A DNA stretch of 64,000 nucleotides, from positions 93,673 through 157,672 of the forward strand of contig JBOFJQ010000043.1 in NCBI GenBank assembly GCA_051656905.1. Direction: 5' to 3'. Origin of the DNA: JAGNZR01 sp051656905. Its GTDB lineage: Bacteria > Fusobacteriota > Fusobacteriia > Fusobacteriales > Fusobacteriaceae. A program made the position numbers and the translations under genes. Under the pieces are notes generated by a model. It saw only the letters and a program-made list of their open reading frames with translations, searched no databases and was not told where the DNA came from. Below are positions 1 through 9,465 of the stretch, piece after piece (the first letter of the stretch is position 1; every line of letters starts with the position of its first letter).

Positions 1-1329
1 GCTTTAAAAGATTATAATAATGGAATAAAAGAATTTCATAAATATGAATTAAATTATGATGGTTATTGTGATTACGAAGGAAGTTTTGAATCAGATTATG
101 AAGAAGTAGAATACTATGACAATAAGATAGAGGAAAATCCTTTAGATTTTATTTCATATTACGTGAGAGGAAATTTAAAAAAAGAGGTATTAGGCAATTA
201 TAAAGATGCAATAAAAGATTATACAAGAGCAATAGAACTAAATCCTGAATATCTCTATGCTTGGAATAAAAGAGGTCTTTGCAAATTAGAGATTGGAGAT
301 AGAAAAGGGGCAATAGCAGATTATACGAAAGCGATTAATTTAAATTCAAATTTCACTTATAGTTATTATAATAGGGGTCTTGCTAAAAATGAGATTGGTG
401 ACTACAAGGGAGCTTTGGAAGACTTAAATTGTGCAATAAAATTATCTCCTAACTTTAGTCGTCCTTATATAAGTCGAGGATTGGCTAAAAGTGAATTAGG
501 AGATGTGGAAGAAGCTTTAAGAGATTATAATTTTTCTCTTGAATTAAATAAATCTAGAGAAGCTTACACAAATATTGGTGTGCTAAAAAATGAATTAGGA
601 GAATATGAAGAGGCTTTAAAGTCATATGAAGCTGCAATTAGACTAGATTCTGAATTTGACATTGTTTATTATAATAGAGGCATTACAAAAATGAGTTTAG
701 GGGATTATGAAGGAGCTGTAGAGGATTATACTAGGGCTATTGAACTTAATGGGAGTGATGCAGATATTTATTACAATAGAGGAAATGCAAAACGAAAATT
801 AAAAGATTTAGAGGGGTCATTAGGTGACTATGAAAAAACTATCGAGATAGATGCAGGGTATAAACTAGTTTATTATAATAAAGGGCTTGTAAGAGAGGAA
901 TTGGGTAATTTAGAAGGGGCAAAAGAAGATTATACAAAATCAATAGAACTGAATTATAATGATATAAATTCTTATCTTAGAAGAGCAGCAATAGAAGCAA
1001 CATTTGAAAATTATAGTGAAGTATTAAATAATTATGACCAAATAATAAGATTAGAACCTAAAAATTCAACTTATTACTACAACAGAGGATATTATAATAA
1101 AAAATTAGAAAATTATAGTGAAGCATTAGAAGATTATACAAAAGCTATTGAACTTAATCCTCAGTATTTAAATGCTTATTATAATAGAGGGAATATTAAT
1201 TATAATTTAGGTAATTCGAAAAAAGCTCTTTATGATTTTGAAAAAGTTCTTCAGCTTGATCCTAATGATGAGTGGGCAAAAGATATGGTTAAAAAATTAA
1301 AAAAAAGGGGATTTATGAAGTTTTTTTAA
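1..1329 (+). CDS. Tetratricopeptide-repeat protein, 5' end outside window
   Basis: The frame is open from the first base, so only the C-terminal 442 codons are present and the true start lies upstream. A GTG at 163 is in frame, but coding sequence continues before it. From about codon 55 the protein is a chain of roughly eleven 34-residue TPR units with the usual Y-x-x-A-x-x-D-Y-x-x-A-I-E-L-N pattern, ending in a short basic tail. TPR solenoids bind other proteins; no catalytic domain is visible, so the partner and role are unknown. Its stop lies 15 nt before the GTG start of the next gene, which suggests co-transcription. Confidence 0.85.
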   Translation, partial: ALKDYNNGIKEFHKYELNYDGYCDYEGSFESDYEEVEYYDNKIEENPLDFISYYVRGNLKKEVLGNYKDAIKDYTRAIELNPEYLYAWNKRGLCKLEIGDRKGAIADYTKAINLNSNFTYSYYNRGLAKNEIGDYKGALEDLNCAIKLSPNFSRPYISRGLAKSELGDVEEALRDYNFSLELNKSREAYTNIGVLKNELGEYEEALKSYEAAIRLDSEFDIVYYNRGITKMSLGDYEGAVEDYTRAIELNGSDADIYYNRGNAKRKLKDLEGSLGDYEKTIEIDAGYKLVYYNKGLVREELGNLEGAKEDYTKSIELNYNDINSYLRRAAIEATFENYSEVLNNYDQIIRLEPKNSTYYYNRGYYNKKLENYSEALEDYTKAIELNPQYLNAYYNRGNINYNLGNSKKALYDFEKVLQLDPNDEWAKDMVKKLKKRGFMKFF

Positions 1330-1344
1330 TAGGAGATGTATATA

Positions 1345-2310
1345 GTGAAAATTTTAACATTAGTTACATTTATAATATTAATTATGTTCATGATAGGATG
1401 TAAGAAAAAAGATGAAATAAATAGATTGATTAAAGAAAATTTTAATGATGAATTAATAATAAAAGAAATTTTTAAAGAATATCCTTCAGAATCACTAAAA
1501 AAATGGGATGGAACTTATAAAATTATTTTGACTGATAAAAAAGATAAAGAGAATTTTTCAGTTAGTTATAAAAAAACAGATAAGTTAGAAGAAGTTTTAA
1601 AAGAAGCTCTATTAAATAGAGATATAAAAGATAAATTTATAAAAAAACAGAAAGTAGCTGTAGAAAATATAAAGAAAAATTTTAAAGAGCCTTTTATTCA
1701 AATGTTTGAAATAGATACGGCTTTTGGTAGCTTATCTTCATGTATAAATTTCTTTTTAGAAAAAAAAGTTTTTAAAGAAAATAAAGATAATATCATTAAA
1801 GATCTTCTTATTAAAGTAGATAAAAATATAATAAATACCTATAATAGGATCTATATAAGTTCCATAGATGAAAATTTTAAAATAGAAAAAAACTACTATG
1901 GATATATAGAAAATGGTGTTTTTTATAGAATGAATGAGAGCTCTTTTGGCTCAAATACAGATTTTTATATTTCAAAAAATAAATTTAGCTCTCCAATGTA
2001 CGGTTTAAATAAAGATTTAAGAGAAAAATTTATGGAATTAAATGAAAAAATATCTGTTACTAATTATTTTTATAAAAATACAGGGCTATTTATGGAAATT
2101 AAAATAGAAAGTATTTTTTATAATGAAATTGAAAAGAATTTAAAAATGAAGTTAGGAAAAGGTTTTGAATTTATAACAGGATATATAGATAAAGTTAATG
2201 ATAAGATAGTCATAAAAGGGATAGTGCTTAATGATACAATAAATCCTACAGCACTATATGAATTTATATATGATTTTCAAACTGAAGAGTTAATACTTAC
2301 TGAGAAATAA
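1345..2310 (+). CDS. Predicted lipoprotein, unknown function
   Basis: 321 residues, lysine- and asparagine-rich. I choose the GTG at 1345 because the Shine-Dalgarno AGGAG (1331-1335) directly abuts the in-frame ATG at 1336 but is 9 nt from this GTG. From this start the N-terminus is a short hydrophobic signal ending in M-I-G-C, with Cys19 as a plausible lipidation site. The remainder shows no motif I recognise. It follows the TPR gene by 15 nt and is closed by the terminator at 2331. Membrane-anchored surface or periplasmic location is inferred from the lipobox only. Confidence 0.7.
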   Translation: MKILTLVTFIILIMFMIGCKKKDEINRLIKENFNDELIIKEIFKEYPSESLKKWDGTYKIILTDKKDKENFSVSYKKTDKLEEVLKEALLNRDIKDKFIKKQKVAVENIKKNFKEPFIQMFEIDTAFGSLSSCINFFLEKKVFKENKDNIIKDLLIKVDKNIINTYNRIYISSIDENFKIEKNYYGYIENGVFYRMNESSFGSNTDFYISKNKFSSPMYGLNKDLREKFMELNEKISVTNYFYKNTGLFMEIKIESIFYNEIEKNLKMKLGKGFEFITGYIDKVNDKIVIKGIVLNDTINPTALYEFIYDFQTEELILTEK

Positions 2311-2330
2311 TTGAATAATGAATAATATAA

Positions 2331-2360
2331 AAAAACCACAATTTTAAAGTTGTGGTTTTT
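2331..2360. terminator. Bidirectional rho-independent terminator
   Basis: Perfect 11-bp stem (AAAAACCACAA / TTGTGGTTTTT) with an 8-nt loop, A-rich on the left and T-rich on the right, so it can serve both converging genes. The same hairpin and loop recur at 7196-7225. Confidence 0.9.
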
Positions 2361-2373
2361 ATTTATACGTTTT

Positions 2374-3360
2374 CTAAAAATTTAAACTATACTTACTTAA
2401 TATATTATCTATTTTTTCAACTGTTTTTTTCTCTAATTGCCATGTTGTACTTTTTAGATTCTCCTCTATTTGCTGAGGTGTTTGAGCACCACAAATAACT
2501 GGTCCAATTTCCTTTTGAGCTATTAACCAATTTATAGCAATTTGAGATAATGGTTTTTCAATCTCTTGAGCTATTTTTTTTAACTCTTCTACACAGTTAT
2601 AATAATTTAAAAATCTTTCTCCATTTAACTTTGGATTTTTTGCTCTATCATCAGATGAATCAAAATTATTTTCTAATTTAAACTCTCCAGTTAATAATCC
2701 TTGCATTAGAGGACTGTATGGTAAAAATGCCATTCCATACTTTTTGCATAATGGTAGTAATTCATTTGCAGTCCTATACTCTAATTGTTTATGGTGATAA
2801 ATTTCTGAATTAGGCTCTAGCATATTATATAAACCTTGAAGTGTTGAAATTTCAGCTAGTTCCATACATTTTTTTGTATCTTTTAAAGAAAAATTAGATA
2901 AACCAATGTATCTTATCAATCCTTTTGCTTTCATTTCCATTAAGGTAGCCATTCCCTCTTCTAACTCCATTTCTTCAAATGGCCAGTGTATTTGATATAA
3001 GTCAACATAAGAAGTTTGTAATCTTTCTAATGAGGCATTTAATTCTTTATATAAACTTTCTCTAGATATACTTTTAGTGACAACTTTATTTTCATCCCAT
3101 ATAAGACCACACTTTGTTGCAATAAAAAGAGATTTTCTATCATAGTCTTTTAAGGCTTTTCCTAATATTATTTCTGAATGTCCCATTCCATAAATAGGTG
3201 CAACATCAAAAAAGTTTATACCTAACTCAACAGCTTTTTTTATTGTTTCTATAGATTTATGATCCTCTGTATTATTCCAAGTGCCGCCTATTGCCCAACA
3301 ACCAAATCCAACTGAAGATAAATTCTCATTATTTAATGCTTTAAACTCTTTATATATCAT
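2374..3360 (-). CDS. Aldo/keto reductase
   Basis: 328 residues from the ATG at 3360, which has AGGAGAG just upstream. A longer frame to 3393 would overlap malH and has no better ribosome site. Aldo/keto reductase signatures are clear: G-F-G-C-W near the N-terminus, D-V-A-P-I-Y-G with the catalytic Asp and Tyr, Lys in A-T-K-C-G, H-W-P-F, and G-L-S-N-F. These are cytosolic NADPH-dependent TIM-barrel enzymes. It is the last gene of the malB-malH unit (11-nt gap), so a sugar-derived carbonyl is a reasonable but unproven substrate. Confidence 0.88.
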   Translation of the reverse strand: MIYKEFKALNNENLSSVGFGCWAIGGTWNNTEDHKSIETIKKAVELGINFFDVAPIYGMGHSEIILGKALKDYDRKSLFIATKCGLIWDENKVVTKSISRESLYKELNASLERLQTSYVDLYQIHWPFEEMELEEGMATLMEMKAKGLIRYIGLSNFSLKDTKKCMELAEISTLQGLYNMLEPNSEIYHHKQLEYRTANELLPLCKKYGMAFLPYSPLMQGLLTGEFKLENNFDSSDDRAKNPKLNGERFLNYYNCVEELKKIAQEIEKPLSQIAINWLIAQKEIGPVICGAQTPQQIEENLKSTTWQLEKKTVEKIDNILSKYSLNF

Positions 3361-3371
3361 AGATTCTCTCC

Positions 3372-4703
3372 TTATTTTCTTAATTCTGGCCAAAAATCTT
3401 TATTAGCTTCAATTAATTTATCTAAAATATCTTTTGCTTTTAATGCTGATGAAACTGTTTTGTTTAAAGTCAATGCTTTAAGTGCCTTATCATATGAATT
3501 CTCAATATAAGCATCTACTAGACATTTTTCAGAAGCTAGTTGCTGTTCTATCATTCCTTTATTAAATGTAGGAATTTCCAAATTTTCATATGTGCTGACA
3601 GGACCATTCTTAGTTATCAAACATGGTATCTCTATCATAGCATCATTTGGAAGATTTTTAATAGCACCATTATTTTCTATAATTACTAAGTATTTTTTAT
3701 TTAAATCATTTGCTAAAGAGTTTGCAACATCCACTATAAATAATCCATGAGCTCCAACGTGGAAAGCTTCTCTATTATAATTACCTGTTTTCTCATACTC
3801 GTCTATCGCTTTAAACAGTGTAGCTTCTCTTCCATCCATAACTTCATTTGCTCTTGTATAATCTTTATTTAATTGGCTTAATAGTAAATCCCCTAATAAA
3901 TAGTATTGCATATATGTATTTGGTACGTAATCATCAAATAGATTTAAAATATATTTCATATTTTTATATGTTTTTTGCCATGATGCATCTTTGTGCTGCA
4001 AATCATAGTTAGTTTCAGGAAATAGCCCATGTTCTTTTATAAAACTTTTCATCTCATCTATTCTCTCAACACCATTTACCTTTAAGCTTGTAAACCATCC
4101 AAAATGGTTAAGTCCAAAGTATTCAGGATCAATCTCTTCATAATCACATTTAAATATATCAGTCATCTTTTGCATCATACCGACTGGCATATCACATATA
4201 TTTAGAACTTTTGAATTTGGTTTTAATCTTCTCATTGCTTCTGCAACTATTGAAGCTGGGTTCGAATAGTTTATCATCCAACACTCTTTTTTAGAATATT
4301 TTTCCATATAATCAACTAACTCTACCATAGGTTTAATAGCTCTTAAAGCATATGCCATCCCTCCTGGACCACAAGTTTCTTGACCAATAGTTCCTAAAGA
4401 CAATGGAATTTTTTCATCTAATTCTCTCATTGCATATTTACCAGTTCTAATTTGTGCAAATATAAAATCTGCATCTTTAAAAGCTGATTCTGGATTTGTG
4501 TGCTCTGTAAATAGTAATCCTGGATCCATTTCATCAACTACACTTTTTGTTATTACAGAAATCTTTCTCTGTCTTTCTCCATCTATATCAAATACTCTTA
4601 ATTCATCTAGTTTAAATTCATTTTTTTTACTTAATAAAGCTTTTACAACTCCAGGTGTAAATGTACTTCCTCCACCTGCTATAACTACAACATACTTTTT
4701 CAT
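3372..4703 (-). CDS. malH: 6-phospho-alpha-glucosidase, GH4 family
   Basis: 443 residues, the usual GH4 length (Bacillus GlvA and Fusobacterium MalH are about 441). The N-terminal dinucleotide-binding loop reads V-V-I-A-G-G-G-S-T-F-T-P. The C-D-M-P motif (Cys170-Asp171) marks alpha-specific GH4 enzymes, as opposed to C-N-x-P in beta-specific ones; Cys170 and His200 (L-N-H-F-G-W) fit the Mn2+ ligands. The family hydrolyses 6-phospho-alpha-glucosides in the cytosol with NAD+ and a divalent metal. AGGAGG precedes the ATG. It lies 17 nt behind the PTS permease that would deliver its phosphorylated substrate. Confidence 0.93.
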   Translation of the reverse strand: MKKYVVVIAGGGSTFTPGVVKALLSKKNEFKLDELRVFDIDGERQRKISVITKSVVDEMDPGLLFTEHTNPESAFKDADFIFAQIRTGKYAMRELDEKIPLSLGTIGQETCGPGGMAYALRAIKPMVELVDYMEKYSKKECWMINYSNPASIVAEAMRRLKPNSKVLNICDMPVGMMQKMTDIFKCDYEEIDPEYFGLNHFGWFTSLKVNGVERIDEMKSFIKEHGLFPETNYDLQHKDASWQKTYKNMKYILNLFDDYVPNTYMQYYLLGDLLLSQLNKDYTRANEVMDGREATLFKAIDEYEKTGNYNREAFHVGAHGLFIVDVANSLANDLNKKYLVIIENNGAIKNLPNDAMIEIPCLITKNGPVSTYENLEIPTFNKGMIEQQLASEKCLVDAYIENSYDKALKALTLNKTVSSALKAKDILDKLIEANKDFWPELRK

Positions 4704-4720
4704 GATAATCCTCCTAATTT

Positions 4721-6319
4721 TTATTCTTCATCTTTTAAATTTAATTCTTTACAGACTTCTTTTTTTATCTTTTGGACAGATAAGCCATATATAATTTGAA
4801 TTCCTTCAGAATTCTTAACGATACCATTACACCCTGTTGTATTTAATAATTTATCGTCTATTTTTTCTAAATCATTAACTTGTACTCTAAGTCTTGAATA
4901 ACAATTTGTAAGAGTTTTTATATTTTCAGAGCCACCTAACCCTAAAATTATATTTTTTATTTTGTCGTTACTTATGTCACGCTCTTTATTTTTTTCTCTA
5001 TAGTCTGCTTTACTGTAAAGTTTTACTTCTCCACTTTCCCTTCCTGGAGTCTTTAAGTTTAATTTTTCTATTAAAAACTTGAAGATAACATAATACAAAG
5101 CTATTTGAGCAAACCCTAGTAAAATAAATTTAAATGTGTCTCCTTTTGCTCCTGCAGGAAGCATCATTGCTAAAAATTCAATCCCTCCAGATACAGCTAC
5201 TACTCTTAAATCTAATATTGCAGAGACTGCCATTCCTAATCCAGCTAAAATTGCATGAACAACAAATAAAATTGGTGCAGTGAATAAAAATGAAAACTCT
5301 AAGGGTTCTGTTACTCCTGCAAAAACTGCTGCTCCCACAGCGGGGATTAAAATTCCTTTTGTTTTTTCTTTTAAATCACTATTCGCACATTTATACATAG
5401 CTAAAGCTGCACCTACTAAGCCAAACATTTTACTCATAGCTTTAGTCAAATAAACTGCTCCAGGTCCTAATCTATCAACAGTTGAAGAGGATAATTCAGC
5501 CATTGCTATATTTCTTACACCTTCTAAATATTTTCCATCTACTATTCCTGTTCCACTTATTGAGGATAACTCCACAGGTACCCATAGTAAATGGTGCAGT
5601 CCTGTAGGAATTAAAACTCTTTCTAGAAAACCGTAAATACCTACTCCAAATACTCCTGTAGAAACAATTGTACTAGTCGTTTTAGAAATAAAAATCTGTA
5701 TTATTGGCCAAGTGTAAGTAAAAAATATTGATAATAAAATGACAATTGGTATACCAACTAATAAGGCTAAGTTTGAACTACCATAAAGTCTCATTGCACC
5801 TTCAAATTCTCTATCTACAAATTTATTGTGTAAGTAGGCTGTAACCAATCCTAAAATAATTCCTAAAAATACACCCATATCTAAAACCTGAACTCCTAAA
5901 ACTAAGCTCTGTCCAGTTCCTCTTAAATTACCACTTACAAGAAATCCTTTAATTTTCATAAAAGAATTCATCGAATAAAGAAAGATAAAAAATAGAATTA
6001 TTGCACTTAAACCAGCGTCACCTTTTTTTCTTTTTGCCATTCCTGAAGCGATTCCAACAGCAAATATTGGAGCTAGGTTTATAAAGATGCTTAGTAATGA
6101 ATCTTTTGTTAAAATACCAAAATTATTTAGCCATTGAATTTTTGAAAAAGGAATAGATGGATTTGTTAATAGGACCCCTAATGCTAATAACATTCCAACT
6201 ATAGGCAAGGTAAAGACTGGAACTAATATTCCCTTAGAAAACTCGGTTCCCAATCGAGTTACAGTTTTTTTTAGTTTTTCCAAATTTGAACCATTATCTT
6301 TTTTTAAAACTTTGTCCAT
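4721..6319 (-). CDS. malB: PTS alpha-glucoside permease EIICB
   Basis: 532 residues. The N-terminal ~420 residues form a multi-spanning EIIC domain of the glucose/glucoside superfamily (P-T-G-L-H-H and V-T-E-P-L-E-F motifs). The C-terminus is an EIIB domain with the phosphorylated cysteine in T-N-C-Y-S-R-L-R (Cys473). No EIIA domain is fused, so EIIA must come from elsewhere. The protein imports and phosphorylates an alpha-glucoside, probably maltose and related disaccharides judging from the adjacent GH4 enzyme. It is first in the malB-malH-reductase operon and lies downstream of a strong promoter and the 6348 palindrome. Confidence 0.92.
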   Translation of the reverse strand: MDKVLKKDNGSNLEKLKKTVTRLGTEFSKGILVPVFTLPIVGMLLALGVLLTNPSIPFSKIQWLNNFGILTKDSLLSIFINLAPIFAVGIASGMAKRKKGDAGLSAIILFFIFLYSMNSFMKIKGFLVSGNLRGTGQSLVLGVQVLDMGVFLGIILGLVTAYLHNKFVDREFEGAMRLYGSSNLALLVGIPIVILLSIFFTYTWPIIQIFISKTTSTIVSTGVFGVGIYGFLERVLIPTGLHHLLWVPVELSSISGTGIVDGKYLEGVRNIAMAELSSSTVDRLGPGAVYLTKAMSKMFGLVGAALAMYKCANSDLKEKTKGILIPAVGAAVFAGVTEPLEFSFLFTAPILFVVHAILAGLGMAVSAILDLRVVAVSGGIEFLAMMLPAGAKGDTFKFILLGFAQIALYYVIFKFLIEKLNLKTPGRESGEVKLYSKADYREKNKERDISNDKIKNIILGLGGSENIKTLTNCYSRLRVQVNDLEKIDDKLLNTTGCNGIVKNSEGIQIIYGLSVQKIKKEVCKELNLKDEE

Positions 6320-6347
6320 AAGACCCCCGAAAACATTTTTTCAAAAC

Positions 6348-6359
6348 TGGTATATACCA
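6348..6359. promoter_or_regulatory. GntR-type operator palindrome
   Basis: Perfect 12-bp palindrome TGGTATATACCA, resembling HutC-type GntR operators such as TreR sites. It lies just downstream of the predicted malB start of transcription, between malB and the divergent GntR gene, which fits repression by roadblock or promoter occlusion. Confidence 0.7.
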
Positions 6360-6370
6360 ATTGTAAATTA

Positions 6371-6399
6371 ATAGTATTTCCTTTTTTCATTTTTGTCAA
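6371..6399 (-). promoter_or_regulatory. malB operon promoter
   Basis: On the minus strand TTGACA (6394-6399), a 17-bp spacer, then TACTAT (6371-6376). This is a consensus -35 with a good -10, reading toward malB; the operator at 6348 begins about 12 bp beyond the -10. Confidence 0.75.
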
Positions 6400-6410
6400 T
6401 AATTTTTTTA

Positions 6411-6439
6411 TTGATTTTTTTAAAAATAAAAATTATAAT
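6411..6439 (+). promoter_or_regulatory. GntR regulator promoter
   Basis: TTGATT (6411-6416), 17-bp spacer, TATAAT (6434-6439), followed by the start codon at 6473. It is back to back with the malB promoter, the two -35 boxes being 11 bp apart. Confidence 0.7.
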
Positions 6440-6472
6440 TAATTCAATAGATAAAAAATATAGGAGATATTA

Positions 6473-7174
6473 ATGAAATTACCTAGATATATTGAAATTG
6501 CAAAAGAGCTTGAAGAGAAAATTTTAAATAATACATATAAAAAAAATGAACGTCTTCCTGCTGAAAGAATATTAGCTGAAGAGTATAATGTGACTAGGGT
6601 GACGGTTAGAAATGCTATTGAGCATTTAGTTTTAAAAGGATTTCTAGAGAAAAAAGTTGGAAGTGGGAATTATGTTAAAAAAAATACTTTAAATTTAAAT
6701 ATAACTGAACAATTAAGTTTTAGTGAAAAATCACACTTTTTAAAACAGACTCCAAGAACAGATGTTATTGAATTTAAAGAAATTTATGGAGATGCAAAGA
6801 TAATAGAGATATTTAATTGTGATTCTAATGAAATATTTTTCTTTATAAAAAGGGTTAGATATTTGGATAATATTCCTGTAAATCTAGAAAATACATACCT
6901 TCCTAAAAGGCTTTTTTCAGATTTAAACAAAGATATTATGAAAGGATCTAAGTATGATTTTGTAGAAAAAACTCTTTCAATAAAAGAAAGCTACAATAAA
7001 ATAACCCCAATTTTACCAAACGAAGAGTTAATTCAACTATTTAATTTAACTTTTTCTGAACCAATTTTTTATAAAACCTCTATTGGAATTTCTAAAAAAG
7101 ATATACCATTCGAATACAGTGAATTATATTTTAATCCAAATATATATGAATTTACTTTTGTATCAAAAAGATAA
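6473..7174 (+). CDS. GntR (HutC) family regulator
   Basis: 233 residues. The winged helix-turn-helix occupies about residues 1-65 (R-L-P-A-E-R-x-L-A-E-E-Y-N-V-T-R-V-T-V-R-N). The rest matches the UTRA ligand-binding domain typical of the HutC subfamily, which senses phosphosugars in TreR-like members. It is divergent from malB and most likely represses it through the 6348 palindrome, with a phosphorylated alpha-glucoside or glucose phosphate as inducer (inference). Strong ribosome site AGGAG; ends at the terminator at 7196. Confidence 0.88.
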   Translation: MKLPRYIEIAKELEEKILNNTYKKNERLPAERILAEEYNVTRVTVRNAIEHLVLKGFLEKKVGSGNYVKKNTLNLNITEQLSFSEKSHFLKQTPRTDVIEFKEIYGDAKIIEIFNCDSNEIFFFIKRVRYLDNIPVNLENTYLPKRLFSDLNKDIMKGSKYDFVEKTLSIKESYNKITPILPNEELIQLFNLTFSEPIFYKTSIGISKKDIPFEYSELYFNPNIYEFTFVSKR

Positions 7175-7195
7175 TTTTATTTTTAATGAAGTAAT

Positions 7196-7225
7196 AAAAA
7201 ACCACAATTTTAAAGTTGTGGTTTT
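7196..7225. terminator. Bidirectional terminator, copy of 2331
   Basis: Same 11-bp stem and 8-nt loop as 2331-2360, again between converging genes (GntR regulator and arylsulfotransferase). Confidence 0.9.
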
Positions 7226-7247
7226 TATTTTATAGTCATATATTTTT

Positions 7248-8747
7248 TTACTCATTATCTGCTACTACACAAGTTTTTGTAGTCTCTTTAAAGTAAGGAA
7301 GTGTTCCAGAAACTTTTGTAACTTTAGCCCCACCTTTAGGGGCAGAACCTGGAACTCTAAAATCATCAATTTGAATTTTTTTAACCTCTTTTTCTTTAGG
7401 TTTCTTTACTTGTGGAACCCACTCATAAGGAGCTCTGTATGCTCTGTATAACATATTCATCCCCATGATATCTTTATCCCAATATGGATTTATATATTCC
7501 CATACAATTTCATGATTTTTAGTAACTTCAAGTATTCTACCATTTGCCCCTTCTGTAATAAGAGTATTTCCATTTGGAAGTCTTTGTGCACTACTTATAA
7601 AAGGACTATAAAATCTATAAGCATCTAATGGGACTCTAAATCCAGCTTCTTTTGGAGTGTATTGCCAAACAATTTGGAAAGTGATTGGATCTATTTCAAG
7701 AACCCTTGAATAGTCTCTTTTTTTATCTAGTTTACCTCTATCGCCATATCCAGCCCAGCCACCATTATCAAACAAAAGGATATTACCAGCACCAGGAAGC
7801 CCATTAGGAATCATATGTGTATGGTGCTGACCAATTATCTCGCCAATTTCACGCATTTTAGGATCAGAATTATAATCAGGGCCTAACTTCCAAACTATTT
7901 TACCTGTTTTTTTATCTATAATTCCAGAGATGTTTCCATCTCTTCCAGACCATATAATATTATCTGGGTGGAATCTTTCATCCCCTTGGTCATACCATTT
8001 ATTTGGACCAAGTGTTGACATAGAATTAATATGTAACCAATCACCTTGATTGTTAGGGGTTATATTTCTCATATTTGGATCTTTTCTTATAGCTTTTTTG
8101 GCTTCTTCTGAAAATCCCATTTCAGAGAAATGCTCGCTTGCTAACCACTGCCATATAATATTGCCTTTTGAATCAACTTCATAAATTATATCATCTAGAA
8201 GAGGTTGATCTGAAATTTCTTTATTTATAACATTTTTATGGGCTAGAATAAGAGTTTTTCCACCTGAAATTTTGGGATCCATTCCAGGGACATAATACCC
8301 TACAGAATTTCCTTCTCTTTGGTAGTCGTGATGTTGTCTTGCCATGAAACGGCTATCTTCTCCAGGATCAGTTATTTTTTCAAAGTTACTGAATTCCCAA
8401 ACAACATTTCCATCCCAATCAACTTCAACAAGATCAACCATATCTTGTAAACTATATTTAGGGTTTCTAAGTCCTCTATTTCCCATTATATGCCCATTAG
8501 GAAGAAGCTTATTAGGTTCACCATATAATCCTTCCCAAAGCTTAACTTCTCTTCCATTCATGTCTACAAGGAGAGCACCCTCTCCTAAAAGTTGAAATAC
8601 AGTGTAACCATTCCAAGCCTTTTCAGGATTATATATTGTTACTCCTGTGGGATAAACTGTTGGATAGGAAAAAACAATTTTATTTTTAAAAATACCTACC
8701 ATAAGAATTAATAATAGTATTGCAAATCTCTTTATTTTATTCGACAT
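7248..8747 (-). CDS. assT: Arylsulfate sulfotransferase, exported
   Basis: 499 residues with an N-terminal hydrophobic export signal (about residues 5-28). The body is the arylsulfotransferase beta-propeller with repeated blades of the form G-N-x-V-W-x-W and L-P-N-G-N-T-L-I-T-E-G, and conserved histidines in R-Q-H-H-D-Y, D-W-L-H-I-N and G-Q-H-H-T-H-M-I-P-N-G. AssT moves a sulfuryl group between phenolic donors and acceptors in the periplasm without PAPS. The next gene upstream on the strand encodes a rhodanese lipoprotein, 43 nt away, so the two are probably one operon. No DsbA/DsbI pair is adjacent. Confidence 0.88.
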   Translation of the reverse strand: MSNKIKRFAILLLILMVGIFKNKIVFSYPTVYPTGVTIYNPEKAWNGYTVFQLLGEGALLVDMNGREVKLWEGLYGEPNKLLPNGHIMGNRGLRNPKYSLQDMVDLVEVDWDGNVVWEFSNFEKITDPGEDSRFMARQHHDYQREGNSVGYYVPGMDPKISGGKTLILAHKNVINKEISDQPLLDDIIYEVDSKGNIIWQWLASEHFSEMGFSEEAKKAIRKDPNMRNITPNNQGDWLHINSMSTLGPNKWYDQGDERFHPDNIIWSGRDGNISGIIDKKTGKIVWKLGPDYNSDPKMREIGEIIGQHHTHMIPNGLPGAGNILLFDNGGWAGYGDRGKLDKKRDYSRVLEIDPITFQIVWQYTPKEAGFRVPLDAYRFYSPFISSAQRLPNGNTLITEGANGRILEVTKNHEIVWEYINPYWDKDIMGMNMLYRAYRAPYEWVPQVKKPKEKEVKKIQIDDFRVPGSAPKGGAKVTKVSGTLPYFKETTKTCVVADNE

Positions 8748-8790
8748 ACAAGCCTCTCTTTGCTATTATTTCTTAGATTTTTAAATGCTA

Positions 8791-9288
8791 TTATTTACTA
8801 GATACTAAATGGTTTTTTGCATCTTTCCAAGCTACAATTCCACCAACATATCTATATACATTTTTATAACCAAGTTTTATAGCTTGAGTAGCACCAGCAT
8901 GACTTCTTTCACAGCTTGTATATCCACAGTAAACAACTATAGGCCTGTTTTTATCAGGGCCCAGTATAGCCTCTAATCTCTCTTTTCTTACAGGTGATAA
9001 TCCCTTTGCTTCACTTGGTGCCATTTCAAAATTTACAGCTCCTTTAATATGCTCTTTTTTAAAGTTTGATTCTGGCATAGTATCTAAAAGGACCATATAT
9101 TCATCATTAGTTACCCATATTTTAACTTGGTCAGTGGATAAGATATCATATTTTCCTTCGTGAACTCCATTTACAAGTCTAATTGCAGATTTTTCAATCT
9201 GATATTCATTACCATTTTTTGCAGTTCCTACTGATGAGCAACCTGTTGCTAAAACTATTAACGCAAGAGCTAATAAAATTTTTTTCAT
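8791..9288 (-). CDS. Rhodanese-like lipoprotein
   Basis: 165 residues from the ATG at 9288, chosen because AAGGAG precedes it and the sequence then starts with a clean lipoprotein signal ending L-A-T-G-C (Cys17). The frame can be extended to 9327 but without a ribosome site. One rhodanese domain follows, with substrate-entry motif H-I-K-G-A-V-N and an active-site loop Y-C-G-Y-T-S-C-E-R (Cys121 the probable catalytic residue, Cys126 nearby). Rhodaneses carry sulfane sulfur; this one would be envelope-anchored. It heads the operon with assT. Confidence 0.85.
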   Translation of the reverse strand: MKKILLALALIVLATGCSSVGTAKNGNEYQIEKSAIRLVNGVHEGKYDILSTDQVKIWVTNDEYMVLLDTMPESNFKKEHIKGAVNFEMAPSEAKGLSPVRKERLEAILGPDKNRPIVVYCGYTSCERSHAGATQAIKLGYKNVYRYVGGIVAWKDAKNHLVSSK

Positions 9289-9465
9289 ATAAATCTCCTT
9301 ATAAAATTTTTTATGTAGACTTACCACACTCGGTATAAAATCCAGACAAAAAACTCAAAAAGCAAATTTCTATTTTTATCTGGTCTTTGTCCTTATCCTA
9401 AGAACTTTTACATATCATGAATTTCACTTCACAGAATTCCCCCTTTTTACTATTCCAGCAATATA

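Noticed and set aside
3361..3393. N-terminal extension of the aldo/keto reductase
   Set aside because: Would overlap malH and places the AGGAG site inside the coding sequence.
4498..4794. 98-residue plus-strand ORF
   Set aside because: Antisense to malH and malB, both of which have full-length family matches.
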